A stretch of DNA of 64,000 nucleotides from VRUE01 sp963725085 (GTDB lineage: Bacteria; Actinomycetota; Thermoleophilia; Solirubrobacterales; 70-9): positions 992,001 through 1,056,000 of the forward strand of contig CAVRXM010000005.1 of NCBI GenBank assembly GCA_963725085.1, written 5' to 3'. The translations under genes were made by a program, and so were the position numbers. Positions 17,173 through 27,400 of this stretch are shown here, piece by piece. Numbering within the stretch: position 1 is the first letter of the stretch; every line of letters begins with the position of its first letter. The notes beneath the pieces were generated by a model, which saw nothing but the letters and a program-made list of their open reading frames with translations, was not told the origin of the DNA and did not search any database.

Positions 17173-17704
17173 ATGGTCACGATCTGCAAGCGAGGGTGGG
17201 CGCTGCTCGCCATGGCCGCGGCTTCCCTAGTGCTCGCCGCCTCGGACTGGCAGCGAGCCACAGTCGGACCGGCTTTGGCTTCAACGCCGCCAACATCCGC
17301 GGCTTTCCCACCGGCGCTGCCTTCCTGACCGGCGGCGGGGCGTACAGCCCAGCCCGGCTTCGTGCACTCGGGCGGCGGATTCCGCTGCACCGAAACGGTG
17401 GAACAGGGCAAACTCACCGGCTGTCTCGCAGGGCAGGGCGTGCGCTGGGACACGGCCGAACTCATGACCGAAACAACGTTCAAATGCACCGGCCAGCGGG
17501 GGAGGAAGAAAGCACGTAACCGACGAGGACACGGCGGTGCTCGTCGGACTTCTACCGGGCCGGGGACGGCAACGACGAGTCTTTCACCGCGCAGATGATC
17601 GTCTCCCCGGATGATCTCGCCCCGGAAATCAAGGCGTCCAGAACGTCTGGGTCCAGGGGGTCGGTTGCGGCTCAGCGATCGTGCACTTCAGCTCGCAGAG
17701 TTAA
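17173..17704 (+). pseudogene. Secreted protein of unknown function (frame broken several times)
   Basis: AAAGGAAACCCC precedes ATG 17173. A signal peptide (RGWALLAMAAASLVLAAS) is followed by segments in changing frames that read as one protein: NIRGFPTGAAFLTGGGAYS, GGGFRCTETVEQGKLTGC, GVRWDTAELMTETTFKCTG, SSDFYRAGDGNDESFTAQMI, then VQNVWVQGVGCGSAIVHF and a TAA at 17704. At least three or four indels are needed. The joined product (about 175 residues) is compact, has paired Cys and looks like a globular secreted domain. No family name can be given. Confidence 0.6.
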
Positions 17705-17806
17705 CCCAAAACGCCAGGGCGTTGCTAGCGGCGCGCAGGAAGCGGGCCGCTCGCTGTAGTTCCTCACGAGTTGTTCATCCGGAACCGAGCGATCAAAGGA
17801 GTCGAG

Positions 17807-18526
17807 GTGCCCTCAATCCCTCAGGGGCCGAGGACGAGAGCGGATCAGAATCTGAACGCGACCGATCCCGCAGATCTCACACCGACTGCGGCCTGGTCTC
17901 GGCGGGTGCGGTGGGTCGGCGGTCTCATCCAGGTCGCCTTTGCCGCGCTTTGGCTCGTGCGGGGAAGCCGAGCCATCGGGGGTGGCATTGCGCTCGTACT
18001 GATCCTGCTTTCGACCCTCATGGTGATCGGAGCCGTGGTCTACGCGATCCGGACGGCCGCGGGCACCACCCTCGACCGAAGAGCCCGAGAGGGCAAGCGG
18101 ATCGAGCGGGACGTGACCATCGCGACTGTGATCGAGCTCATCGCGGCGTTTGTCCTGCCGGTCATCGTCCGCGCCGCCGGCCATTCCGACTGGGTGCTAC
18201 CGTCAATCGCGATCACGATCGGGCCTCTTCTGCTGTGGCTCGACCATCGCGTCCATATCCCGCGCTACCGACCCGTCGGCTGGGCGCTGACGGTCGGCCC
18301 GGTCATCCTCGTCCTCGCACTCTCTGGCACTGCGCTGATCGCCTCCACCGGCCTCGCCGCCGGCGTCCTGCTGCTTGGGACCGCCCTGGCGGGCTTCACG
18401 ACCTCGCCGCGGCTGAACTCGCGGTCCCTGAGTAGCTCGAAGACGATCCGATCCGCGACTGGTCGCACCGGCGGGGACGCCTCCAGCATATGTCGCCGCC
18501 CGAGCCTCCGGGTGCCGGGTGATTAG
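17807..18526 (+). CDS. Multi-pass membrane protein of unknown function
   Basis: GTG 17807 is chosen because AAAGGAG ends five bases upstream. The 239-residue frame has about six hydrophobic helices (for example VGGLIQVAFAALWLV, IALVLILLSTLMVIGAVVYA, VIELIAAFVLPVIV, VGPVILVLALSGTALIA) joined by short loops, with a basic cytoplasmic segment (DRRAREGKRIERD) in the middle. After about 18,390 the frame loses coding character; the next frame gives HDLAAAELAVPE and stops at 18,435, so the true end may be there, after one indel. No family recognised. Confidence 0.6.
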   Translation: MPSIPQGPRTRADQNLNATDPADLTPTAAWSRRVRWVGGLIQVAFAALWLVRGSRAIGGGIALVLILLSTLMVIGAVVYAIRTAAGTTLDRRAREGKRIERDVTIATVIELIAAFVLPVIVRAAGHSDWVLPSIAITIGPLLLWLDHRVHIPRYRPVGWALTVGPVILVLALSGTALIASTGLAAGVLLLGTALAGFTTSPRLNSRSLSSSKTIRSATGRTGGDASSICRRPSLRVPGD

Positions 18527-18719
18527 GGCGCGTCATCCGTGGCCATAAATGATGAAGACGCGTGGATTTTGGTACTCGCCCGCAGCCGGTCGACAATAAT
18601 CCGGGAAGATCGGGGCCCTCCCCTCTACCGGGCCGTCTGGGCGTTGGTGGCGCGGGGCTTTCCGAAGAGTCGGGTGGTGCATCGGATGCCGGCGGGCGCG
18701 GCGCTGGTCGCCGGTGAGC

Positions 18720-19415
18720 TTAGGTCGGGTTGATGCGGGCAAGCAGTCGCCGGACGCTTGTGATGTGCCAGCTTCCGCCTCGCTGTGTCGGCACACCCTC
18801 AGCGTTTAGCCATTCGGCAATCGCTGCCCAGTGTCATCCCCCCATTGCGGAAAGTCACAATTGGCTACCCGCTGCTCGTCTGGGTCCGGCACTAGCGCAG
18901 CCTCCCGGCCCTCGCCTTCAACCTTCAAGCCGAACGGCACAGTAGGCCCGCCCGCATACCCGCCGCGCTCCGCTTTCGGCGTCTGCCTCTCCGGAGCCGT
19001 GCCGCGATCAGGCCGCGCTCAAGCTGTGCGGCGGCTCCCAATACCTGACGCAAGAATGTGCGCTGAGGGTCATTGGGATCGTCGCGGGGTATCTCGCCAT
19101 CGAAAGTCTCAAATACACTGGCACCTGCTCGCCACGCCCTGTCTAGTGCCGCCTCCTGTACGTGAAGCTCGCGGGCCAGCCGGTCAACGTTGTGAACCAC
19201 AATGCCGTCTGCTTCGCCTGCCTCCACTGCGACCAGGGCAGCTGAGCCAGTCCGGGCCTCTCATCGACTGGTTTCCCTCCTGACACGCTGGGGTCGCTCT
19301 GGACGGCCACAACTTCATGGCCGGACGCCTCAGCCCATCGACGGCAAGCCTCCTCCTGGGCGGCCAGAGAGTCGCCATTGGTGGTGCTTGTCCGGGTGTA
19401 AACGATCAGTTGCAC
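18720..19415 (-). pseudogene. Serine recombinase (resolvase family; frame broken)
   Basis: About 230 residues after correction. The start IVYTRTSTTNGDSLAAQ carries the catalytic Ser of the resolvase N-terminal domain; ADGIVVHNVDRLARE is the conserved DR-x-x-R block; RRGRRRKAERGGYAGG leads into the recombinase domain; the C-terminus reads IAEWLNAEGVPTQRGGSW and ends ARINPT at 18720, the usual DNA-binding end. Slips occur near 19,225, 18,985 and 18,850. Such enzymes excise, invert or integrate DNA with a covalent 5'-phosphoserine link. Its presence inside an element that also has a tyrosine recombinase suggests a composite history. Confidence 0.75.
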
Positions 19416-20179
19416 ACGGGCAGTATTGCACTACGGCTAAAGCCGCTGTGTCATTGGCGGCGATCCGTGCCTGGCTGCGGCAATTTGCTGCCGCTTGAGT
19501 AAGCGCCTTGGCCGGGTGCAGCTCGCGCCCGACGCCGCAAAGGGCTTGGGTAAGCCAAGTCCCCTCGTCAGGCGACCACCCTAGGCGACGATTAAGGGCC
19601 GGAAGTTCAAGAATCTGGCGTCCTGGGCAGCTCGTGGATCGACGTGGGCGGATAGCAGAGCGCGGCTTGGGAAAAGCGGGAAGGTTCGTCGAGGCCGGCG
19701 TAGAGCATCATCGCGTGGCCTCCCGGCCCGTCCGCCTGCCGGCAGTCCGGCCTAGAACGCGACTAACAAGGGGAGCCATGCTCTTGCCGGGGCCCGCAAA
19801 CCCAGCCGGGTAAAGCGCATTGCGCCATGGGCGGGCGGGTTTTCCGCATGACAAGCGACTTCGGTCCCTTGCCTGAGAGGGGGAAAGTTCAAAAGATGAG
19901 CGCGGTCAAGTTCCCTCGGGGTCCTGGTGGGTATCGGAGCAGGGTGCGAGGGTGAAGGGAGACGTCTGCCGGCGCTTGCGGGTCGAATCTGTGGGTACGC
20001 GAGGACGGCGCTAAGACTCAATGCGAGCCAGTGCCCGTCCTTCACCAAGGCTTCGCGCCGGTTTCTCACCGATCCGTTCCCAGGATTTTTGACCCGACGG
20101 CCCACCAGGACTACCGTCCGTGACCGGGCCTCCGTCCGTCAGGGGGGACAAGGCCGCAAGCCACAACCTACGGAGGAAC
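19416..20179. other. Non-coding stretch with leader of the next gene
   Basis: About 760 bp with no gene I can support. GCCTAGAACGCGA at 19,750-19,762 differs by one base from the core of the attachment repeats. The last 90 bp are the leader of the repeat-protein gene: GACTACCGTCCGTG, then CAGGGGGGACAAGGCCGCAA and GGAGG before GTG 20180, homologous to the leader of the inverted relative at 16,830. Confidence 0.45.
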
Positions 20180-20866
20180 GTGTTCCGTCCCAAGCTGACC
20201 TACGCAAACGTCGTTGCCACGCTCGCGCTATTCATAGCCCTGGGAGGGGCGTCGTACGCCGCAATCAAGCTCCCCAAGAACTCGGTTGGGACGAAGCAGC
20301 TGAAGAAGAACGCGGTTACCACCGCCAAGCTGAAGAAGGGCGCAGTCACGGCGGCGAAGCTCAAGCCGGGAAGAGATCCCGACCACCGGGTCCGAGTTCA
20401 GACCACGCGACGAGCGCCGACAGCGCGACGGTGGCGGGGAATGGGGCGCAGCGAATCGACTTCCATAGCGCCGGGATCGATTCGGCTCCCTAAATCCTTT
20501 CGGAAACACCGGCAGCGCGACCAGATATTCAGCAGCGATGGGCTCACCTTCGGGGGCTAGCTGCATTTCTGGCGAAAAGGCCCGCCTGTACGTGACGATT
20601 TCTACTTCCGAAGGTAACGCCTTCTGGGGGTACACCAAGTACCTCAATCCGGGGTATAGAATCGAAAAACGTAGGTCTCTTTTTCGGCCCGACAAACGTT
20701 GAAACGTCCAGGACTGGTTGATGTCACCGGCGAGAACAAAAGCGAAACCGGGCAGCTGATCTATCGGTCGCCGTCTCATACCGTGACCGTTATCTACGTG
20801 GGCGGAGTCGAAGACGTTCTCCCCGAAGAAATGCAAGTTCAGGGGACGGCTGTTGCCACAGGCTGA
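20180..20866 (+). pseudogene. Exported repeat protein of the RPKLTYANVV family (frame broken)
   Basis: GTG 20180 follows GGAGG. The protein opens VFRPKLTYANVVATLALF, then has 11-residue units SVGTKQLKKNA, VTTAKLKKGA and VTAAKLKPG, then a domain in other frames: SSDHATSADSATVAGNGAQ, ARLYVTISTSEGNAFWGY, HTVTVIYVGGVEDVLPEE, ending AVATG at 20,866. At least four indels. About 225 residues when joined. Unknown function; the N-terminal signal implies export. It is a paralogue of 16,320-16,830 in opposite orientation, and its 3' end abuts the integrase region. Confidence 0.68.
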
Positions 20867-20877
20867 CCAGACGGCCC

Positions 20878-21890
20878 TTGGACGCAGCTAGTACCTCCGT
20901 GGGCCACGACCCCCGGCTCTCGACAGCGCGGGGGCACTTGTCCGCCAACAGCGGTCCTACGATCCGCGAGGCGGCGAACATGTTCGTTGGGGGATGGAAG
21001 ATGGTTCGGTCCGTCGCCGTGGCGGGCAGCCTTACAAGCCGTCCACGCAACGGGGATACGCCACCGACCTTCGGGCGCAGGTCCTCCCAGCTTTGGGGCC
21101 AACTCGGATTGGCCGTCTGACGCGCTCTGATGTGCAGGGCTTCGCTGACCGACTGGCGGCGGAAGGGCGCAGCCCCTCCAATACCCGCAATATCGTCGCC
21201 TCCCTACGGGCGTTGATCAGTTGGGGGGAATGCCGCGGCTGGGTAAACCTCAACCCGTGTGCGGGCGTCCGCCTCCCAGCGGTGGTGAGGCGCGGGACAG
21301 AGTTGCCACTCCGATGGAAGCGGCGGGGCTGATAGCGGCCCTGCCAGCGCGTGACCAAGCGGCCCTGGGGCTGGCGGCTGTATGCAGGCCTGCGAGTTGG
21401 CGAGATTCTGGCCATGGATATTGCCGCCATCGACCCGGAGAACCGCATGCTGGAGGTGCGGCGCGGTTGGGACCCGACCGCCCGCGAGTTCGTCAAGCCG
21501 AAGAACGGCAAGGCCCGCACGGTGCCGATCATCGAGCGCCTCGCGATCCTGCTGGCGGACCATTTCGTCCTGCTCGATCACCCACCCCCTGAGGCGCTGC
21601 TGTTCTCCAGCCCCAAAGACAGCCGCTATCCGATCCACCCCCGCCAATTTCGCCGCCATGCGGCCAAGGCTTGGAAGGCGGCGGGGCTGGAGCCGCTTGG
21701 CTTCCATGAGGCCCGCCACAGCTTCGCCTCCATCGCAATCGCCAGCGGCCTGAACGTCAAGACGCTGAGCACCTATATGGGCCATGCCACCACCACCATC
21801 ACGCTGGACCGCTACGGCCACCTGCTCCCCGGCAATGAGGCCGAGGCCCGCGAGCGCCTGGACGCCTACCTGGACCACGGCGAGGGGTAG
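20878..21890 (+). pseudogene. Tyrosine recombinase (phage-type integrase; frame broken)
   Basis: An integrase of about 330 residues after correction. The core-binding domain is seen in GGQPYKPSTQRGYATDLR and GFADRLAAEGRSPSNTRN. The catalytic domain has Arg in YAGLRVGEIL, His-x-x-Arg in GFHEARHSFAS, His in YMGHATTTIT and the nucleophile Tyr in DRYGHLLPG. The frame slips near 20,995 and between 21,285 and 21,385, where MEAAGLIAALPARDQAALGL lies in another frame. The gene ends 68 bp from the DUF59-gene copy of the attachment repeat, the standard place for the integrase of an element inserted there. Confidence 0.85.
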
Positions 21891-21957
21891 CCCATGGGTA
21901 CGTTGGGATCGGGTCGGCATTGACCCTCTATGACCCTCTCATGACCCCGCAAACCCT

Positions 21958-22003
21958 GCCTAGAACCCGAGTGCGAACTTGGCGTCCTCGGACATCATCT
22001 CCG
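21958..22003. repeat. Direct repeat, copy 3: attachment site within the DUF59 gene 3' end
   Basis: GCCTAGAACCCGAGTGCGAA followed by CTTGGCGTCCTCGGACATCA and TCTCCG; it comprises the stop codon and last codons (EMMSEDAKFALGF) of the DUF59 gene. Copies 1 and 2 at 14.08 and 14.61 kb repeat it. Integration here keeps the gene intact, as expected for an element that targets a gene end. Confidence 0.72.
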
Positions 22004-22298
22004 GGGACCAGGGGGGGTCGAAGACCATCTTCGGGTGGACCGAGGAGACGCCGGGGAGGTCGCCGACGAACTCCCGCATCTGTTCGGAGACCTGGGGGCC
22101 GATCGGGCAGGCCGGCGTGGTCAGGGTGAAGGTGACGAATACCTCACCGCCGCCGACCTCGACGTCGTAGACGAGGCCGAGGGAGACGAAGTCGAGGCCG
22201 AGCTCGGGGTCGATGACCTCCTCGAGGGCCTCGAGGACGTCGTCCTCGGTTACTGCTTCGGCCTGGTTCTCGGACGCGTCTGTCTGGTTCTCGGACAT
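21960..22298 (-). CDS. DUF59/MIP18-family metal-sulfur cluster assembly protein
   Basis: A 112-residue protein: an acidic N-terminal 20 residues, then the MIP18/PaaD/SufT domain with VIDPELGLDFVSLGLVYDV and the conserved reactive Cys in TLTTPACPIG. Members help iron-sulfur cluster assembly or delivery. The frame is intact, unlike its neighbours. It starts 3 bp after the GNAT gene ends and is probably cotranscribed with it. Its 3' end is the attachment site of the element on its left. Confidence 0.9.
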   Translation of the reverse strand: MSENQTDASENQAEAVTEDDVLEALEEVIDPELGLDFVSLGLVYDVEVGGGEVFVTFTLTTPACPIGPQVSEQMREFVGDLPGVSSVHPKMVFDPPWSPEMMSEDAKFALGF

Positions 22299-22301
22299 GG
22301 C

Positions 22302-22846
22302 TCAATGGTACCCGGGCGGCAGCGGCTCCTCGGGAGGGTCCGCGGCGTCGGGGCGCAAGGTCGAGCTGCCACCAGCCGACGTCGCGCCAGGCGCCGGCCT
22401 TCCAGCCGATCCGCCGGTAGACGCCGACCGCGACGAACCCGAGCCCCTCGTGGAGGGCGACGCTCGGCCTCGTTCGGCAGCGTCACCCCGGCGCAGGCGA
22501 CCCGGAACCGCTGCGCCCGGAGGCGCTCGAACAGCTCCTCGTACAGACGCCCTCCCCAGCCCCCGGCCGCGATCGGCCTCGGCCGACGTAGACCGAGACG
22601 TCGACCGCCCAGCGGTAGGCCGCCCGCGAGCGGTGCTCGCAGGCGTAGGCGAAGCCGACGGTCTCGCCCTCGCGCTCGGCGACCAGCCACGGATGCGTGG
22701 CGCCGATCCGCGCGATCCGCGCCGCCATCTCGTCCGCGGTCGGCGCGCTCGGCCTCGAACGAGGTCGGCGACGCCTCGACGTGGGGCGCGTAGATCGCCG
22801 CGCAGGCGGCGGCGTCGAGCTCGGGGTCGGCGCTGCGGATGGTCAC
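22302..22846 (-). CDS. GNAT acetyltransferase, phosphinothricin acetyltransferase-like (indels)
   Basis: About 180 residues when joined. GTG 22846-22844 opens VTIRSADPELDAAACAAIY with HVEASPTSFE, then MAARIARIGATHPWLVAERE, SRAAYRWAVDVSVYV, then in another frame GGRLYEELFERLRAQ, VTLPNEA, the typical end region IGWKAGAWRDVGWWQLDL, and PPGYH at 22302. This order is that of the Pat/YncA GNAT group, which N-acetylates small amines or amino-acid analogues with acetyl-CoA. Several one-base slips lie between 22,360 and 22,740. Same operon as the DUF59 gene. Confidence 0.75.
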
Positions 22847-22871
22847 CGGGCGCAAGATAGTCTCCGCGCCC

Positions 22872-23265
22872 GTGAGCGCGGAGCGAGCCATCCAGCGCCG
22901 CTCGATCGGGATCGTCTTCTCCGACGGCGGCCTGCTCGCGCTCTCGGCGATGCGCCCCGACGGCGCCGCCGAGCACGGCGAGGAGGCGCTGGCGGCGGTC
23001 CTCTGCGATCCCGACGGCGCCCCGGTCGAGGTCTCCGAGGCGCTGCTCTCGACCGAGTACGGGCCCGACGGGGTGCAGCGGCGGGCGACGCTCGAGCTCT
23101 GGGTCGACGGCGAGGAGGGCCAGCCGCTGCGCGGCGCCGGCACCCTGATCAGCACCAGCTCGGTCCGCCGCCCCGGCCTCGTCGTCCGAGGTCGCCTTCT
23201 TCCGCTGGTCGCTCGAGGGCCGCGAGGGCCTCGGCCACTACGAGATCGTCTGGGCCGATGGCTGA
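22872..23265 (+). CDS. Conserved hypothetical protein (one indel)
   Basis: About 130 residues from GTG 22872: SAERAIQRRSIGIVFSDGGL, ALLSTEYGPDGVQRRATLEL and, after a slip near 23,185, VAFFRWSLEGREGLGHYEIV ending ADG at 23265. It reads as a compact two-sheet domain; no family recognised. Its TGA overlaps the ATG of the HAD hydrolase, so they form an operon, divergent from the GNAT gene. Confidence 0.55.
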
Positions 23266-23921
23266 GCGGATCGAGGCGGTGATCTCCGACTTCGGCGGGG
23301 TCCTGACGACGCCGCTGATCGAGTCGTTCATGGCCTTCCAGGACCAGACCGGGATCTCGACCGAAGACCTCGGCAAGGCGATGCAGGCGAGCGCCGAGGC
23401 GCGACGGCGAGAACCCGCTGTTCAAGCTCGAGCGCGGCGAAATCACCGAGGCCGCGTTCCTCGAGCAGATCGCCGACGCGCTCGAGCCGCTGCTCGGCCA
23501 CCGGCCCGGAGATGCACCGGTTCAAAGAGATCTACTTCGAGGCGCTCAACCCGAACCCGGCGATGATCGACCTGATGCGCGAGCTGAAGGAGTCCGGCTA
23601 CCGGATGGCGATGCTGACCAACAACGTCCGCGAGTGGGAGCCGCTCTGGCGCTCGATGCTGCCGGTCGACGAGATCTTCGAGACGGTCGTCGACTCCGGC
23701 TTCGTCGGCTGCCGCAAGCCCGAGTCGAAGATCTACGCGATGACGCTGGAGCGGATCGGGATGCGCGCCCGAGGCCTGCCTCTTCGTCGACGACGTCCAG
23801 GTCAACTGCGAAGGGGCGCAGCGGGCCGGGCATCAACGCGGTCCACTTCCGCGACAACGAGCAGGCGATCCCGAGATCCGCGCCGCAGCTCGGCGACGCT
23901 GGGCGACGGAGCGCGGACTAG
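23258..23921 (+). CDS. HAD superfamily hydrolase (several indels)
   Basis: About 220 residues when joined. Motif I is AVISDFGGVLTTP (the second Asp position is Gly, as in epoxide-hydrolase-N/HAD-IA relatives with DFGG), motif II MAMLTNNVREWE, motif III CRKPESKIY, motif IV LFVDDVQVNCEGA. The first nucleophile Asp is present. The substrate is unknown, small phosphate esters being likely. Slips near 23,400, 23,505, 23,770, 23,825 and 23,875. Its TAG interlocks with the stop of the convergent gene (CTAG 23,918-23,921), which supports the corrected end. Confidence 0.78.
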
Positions 23922-24374
23922 TTCTCGGAGCCGGCGCGGTCCCAGACGTAGAGCTCGACCGCCTCGACGGCGAGCTCCATCAGGCGCGGCGGCGAGAGCA
24001 GGCTGAGGACGAGCTCGAGCGCGTCCTCCTCGGTGACGCCGGCGTCGACCGCCTCCTCGCCGCGGAACCCGGCGGCGAGCTTCAGCGCCTCGCGCCGGTT
24101 GTCGCCGAGGGAGCCGAAGGCGCCCATCAGGAAGTCGCGGTTCGGGCAGCGGCTGGCCGACCTCGAGCGAGCCGTGCCAGGCGGCGAGCATCGAGAGGTC
24201 GTGCTCGTCGAGCTCGGAGAGCGCCTTCGCGTAGTGGGTCTCGAGCTCGCTGTCGGGGATCTCGTCGACCCAGGCGCGCACCGCCTCGCCGAGCAGCTGG
24301 CGGCGCGCCTCGCGGCCGATCGAGTCGGCAATGGCGCGGATCGCATCGGCTGGGTCGACGAAGCAGAGGGACAT
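23918..24374 (-). CDS. Conserved hypothetical protein (one indel)
   Basis: About 151 residues: MSLCFVDPADAIRAIADSIG, DELPDSELETHYA-like helix, LSMLAAWHGSLEVGQPLPE, then after a slip near 24,145 FLMGAFGSLGDNRREALKLA and a helical end VEAVELYVWDRAGSEN. Mostly helical, soluble, with no catalytic pattern I recognise. The stop is shared with the convergent HAD gene. Confidence 0.5.
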
Positions 24375-24462
24375 CGCGGCCCAATGTAGAGAGCGGGGAA
24401 GACGTCAAATCGCCCCGGGCAGTCGCGCGCCGGGAGCCGACCTATGCTGGACCGCTCGACCG

Positions 24463-27400
24463 ATGCCTCTGAACCTGATCCACGGACCCCCGAACTCCGG
24501 CCGCGCCGGCCTCGTCAGGCGCGCCCTGATCGACGTTCTGGAGCGCGATCCGGTCCTCGTCGTGCCGACCGTCGACGACGTCTACAGCTTCGAGCGCGAG
24601 CTCTGCGAGAGGGTGCGGTGCTGGGCGCCTCGGTGATGACCTTCAGCGGCCTCTTCCGCACCGTCGCGACGGCGGCGGGGCCCCGCCCGGGCGCCGAGCT
24701 GACGCCGGCCCAGCGCCTCGGCGCGATCTCGACGGCGATCGCGGAGCGCCGCGGGACCTCGGCCCGCTCCGGCGCTCGGCCTCGCGGCCCGGCTTCGCCG
24801 CGCGCTTCGAGCGCCTGCTCGACGAGCTCCAGGGCGCCGGGCTCGAGCCGGCGGACGTCGAGGCGGCAGCCGCGACCCTCGAGGGCTCCGCCTACCTGCC
24901 GACGTCGCGGCGCTGTTCGCCGGCTACGCCGAGGTCCGCGACCGGCTCGGGACGGTCGACAGCTACGGCGATCGCCCGCGAGGCGATCGCGCTGCTGCGC
25001 CGAGTCCGGCGGCTTCTGGGGCGAGCGGCCGGTCTTCCTCTACGGCCTCGACGACCTCACCCGCAACCAGCTCGACCTGGTCCGGGCCCTGGCGGCGGCG
25101 ACCGAGGTGACCGTCGCCCTCCCCTACGAGGAGCGGCAACCTCGCGCTCGCGGCGCGGCCGGCGCTGCTCGAGCGAGCTGCGCGAGATCGGGGTCGACGA
25201 GGAGACCGCGACCGAGGCCGGACCCCGGCAACACCCCCTCCCCCCTTCTCTTCCACCTCGAGCGAAGCTTCGGCGCCGCCGAGCCGGAGCGGATGGCGCC
25301 CGACGACGAGCCTCGTCCTCCTGCGCTCCGCCGGCGAGCGCGGCGAGGCCGAGGCGATCGCCGCCGAGGTCGTCACGCCTGCTCGCCGCGGCACCGACCC
25401 GGGCGAGATCGCGATCGCCCTCCGCGACCCGTCGCGGCGCGGCGCCGCTGCTCGCGTCGGTGCTCGAGTCCTACGGGGTCCCGATCGCGCTCGAGGCCGA
25501 GGTGCCGGTCGCAGCGACCGCGGTCGGCGGCGCGCTGATCGCGATGCTCGAGGCCGATCTCGGCGTCGGCGCGCGCGCGACGTGCTCCGCTACCTGCGGC
25601 GGGCCGAGCGGAGCTGCCGCCGGGCGTGGTCGACTGGCTCGAGCGCCGCGTCCGCCGGGGCCGGATCCGGGACGCCGAGCGGCGCTCGGGCTGCTGGCGA
25701 GGAGCGGCTCCGCGGGACCTGTCCGGCTGCGAGGTCGCGCGAGGCGCGACGGGGCGCTGGCGGCCGAGCCGGCCGAGCTCGCCGCCGATGGCCTCGCGCC
25801 CGCTGCGAGCGGCGACGGTCCGCTGCCCGGGCGGGGCGACGGGCTCGAGCTGCGGCGGCGGCCGTGATCGGCAAGCGCCCTCGCCGAGCTGGCCGAGCTT
25901 GGCGAGTCGCCCCCCGCCCGGAGGAGCTCGCGCCGCGATCTCGGCGAGCTCGGGTCCGTGTCTGGCGCGGGCCGGTCGAGGGCCGGGTCCGGATCGCCGA
26001 GCCCCTACCGGCTGCGAGCCGCGCGCTTCGACCACGTCATCGTCGGCTCCCTCCAGGACGGCGAGTTCCCCCGCCGCGACGGCGGCGCGCGAACCGTTCC
26101 TCTCCGAGGCGCCAGCGCGCCGCGCTCGGCCTCGAGCCCCGGCGCGACACCGACGCCGAGGAGCGCTATCTGTTCGCACGCCTGCCTCGCGCTGCCCGCG
26201 CCGGCGCCTCTTCCTCTCCTATCGGGACAGCGACGAGAACGGCGTCGCGGAGCCGCGCTCGCCGCTGATCGACGAGGTCCGGCGCCTGCTCGACCCGGCC
26301 CCGGCGGGCGAGCCGCCGGACCCGGTCGAGGAGGAGATGACCCGCGGCCGCGACCTCGCCTAGGTCGTTCAGCCGCTCGCCGAGGCCCCGTCCGAGGATG
26401 AGCTCGCTCGGGCGATCGCCGCCCGCGGGCCCGCCGCCGAGGCCGGCTCGCTGCCGCCGATGACGGCGCCCGGGGAGGTCGCGCAGCGGCTCGCGGCACC
26501 GGCTCGCGCGCGGCGCGCACGGCCGAGGCCGCCAGCCGGGCCCCGGGGCCGTTCTCGAACCCCGCCGTGCTCGAGTCGCTCGGCCGCGGTCGCCGCCTAC
26601 GGCGGCACGACACTCGAGGGGTTCGACGAATGCTCCTACCGCTGGTTCGTCGCCCACGAGCTCGCCCCGCGGCCGCTCGACCCCGATGCCCGACCCGCTC
26701 ATCCAGGGCGGCCTGATGCACGGGGTCCTCTTCCGCCTCTACCGCGAGCGCCCGGCGGCGAGCGGCGCCCCGGCCGGCCTCGCTCGGGGCCTGGATCGCC
26801 CGCGGCCTCGAGATGCTCGGCGAGGTCGCCGCCGAGCGCGAGATCGGCGCGCACCCGGTCGAGCGGGCGATGGTGAGGCGGGTGGAAGTCCTGCTCGACC
26901 GCTTCCTCGCGCGAGGAGGCCGAGCGCGGACGGCGGCCCGTTCGAGCCCTGGCTGCTCGAGGCCGGGTTCGGCGAGGGCGGAGGAGCAGCGAACGCCCGG
27001 CCCTCGAGATCGACGGCTGGGGCCTGCACGGGGCGATCGACCGAGTCGACCGGGACCCCGACGGGCGGGCGCTCGTCCTCGACTACAAGCTCTCGAGCGC
27101 GGTGACGGCGCGGGCGAAGCTCGAGGAGGAGGCGAAGCTCCAGCTGCAGCTCTACATGATCGCCGTCGCCGAGCTCTGGGGCGCGGAGACCGTCGGCGGC
27201 CTCTACCTCCCGCTGCGCGGAACCTCGTCGCGACGGCCGCGCGGCGCCGTCCTCGAGGACGCCGAGCGCGGAGCTCGCCGCCTACGGCCTCTACCGGCCG
27301 ACGTCGTCGACGAGACGGAATTCGAGGAGCTGCATCGCCGACTCCCGCGCCCGGCGCCGGGGAGATCGTCGCGCGGATGAGGGCCGGCACGATCCGTCGC

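Noticed and set aside
19416..20179. Riboswitch or CRISPR array in the gene-poor stretch
   Set aside because: I compared by eye with c-di-GMP, TPP, glycine, cobalamin and ydaO consensus features and found no match; no regularly spaced repeats occur anywhere in the window.
22250..23446. A 398-residue minus-strand frame
   Set aside because: It joins antisense of the HAD region with parts of the GNAT gene and results from frame slips.
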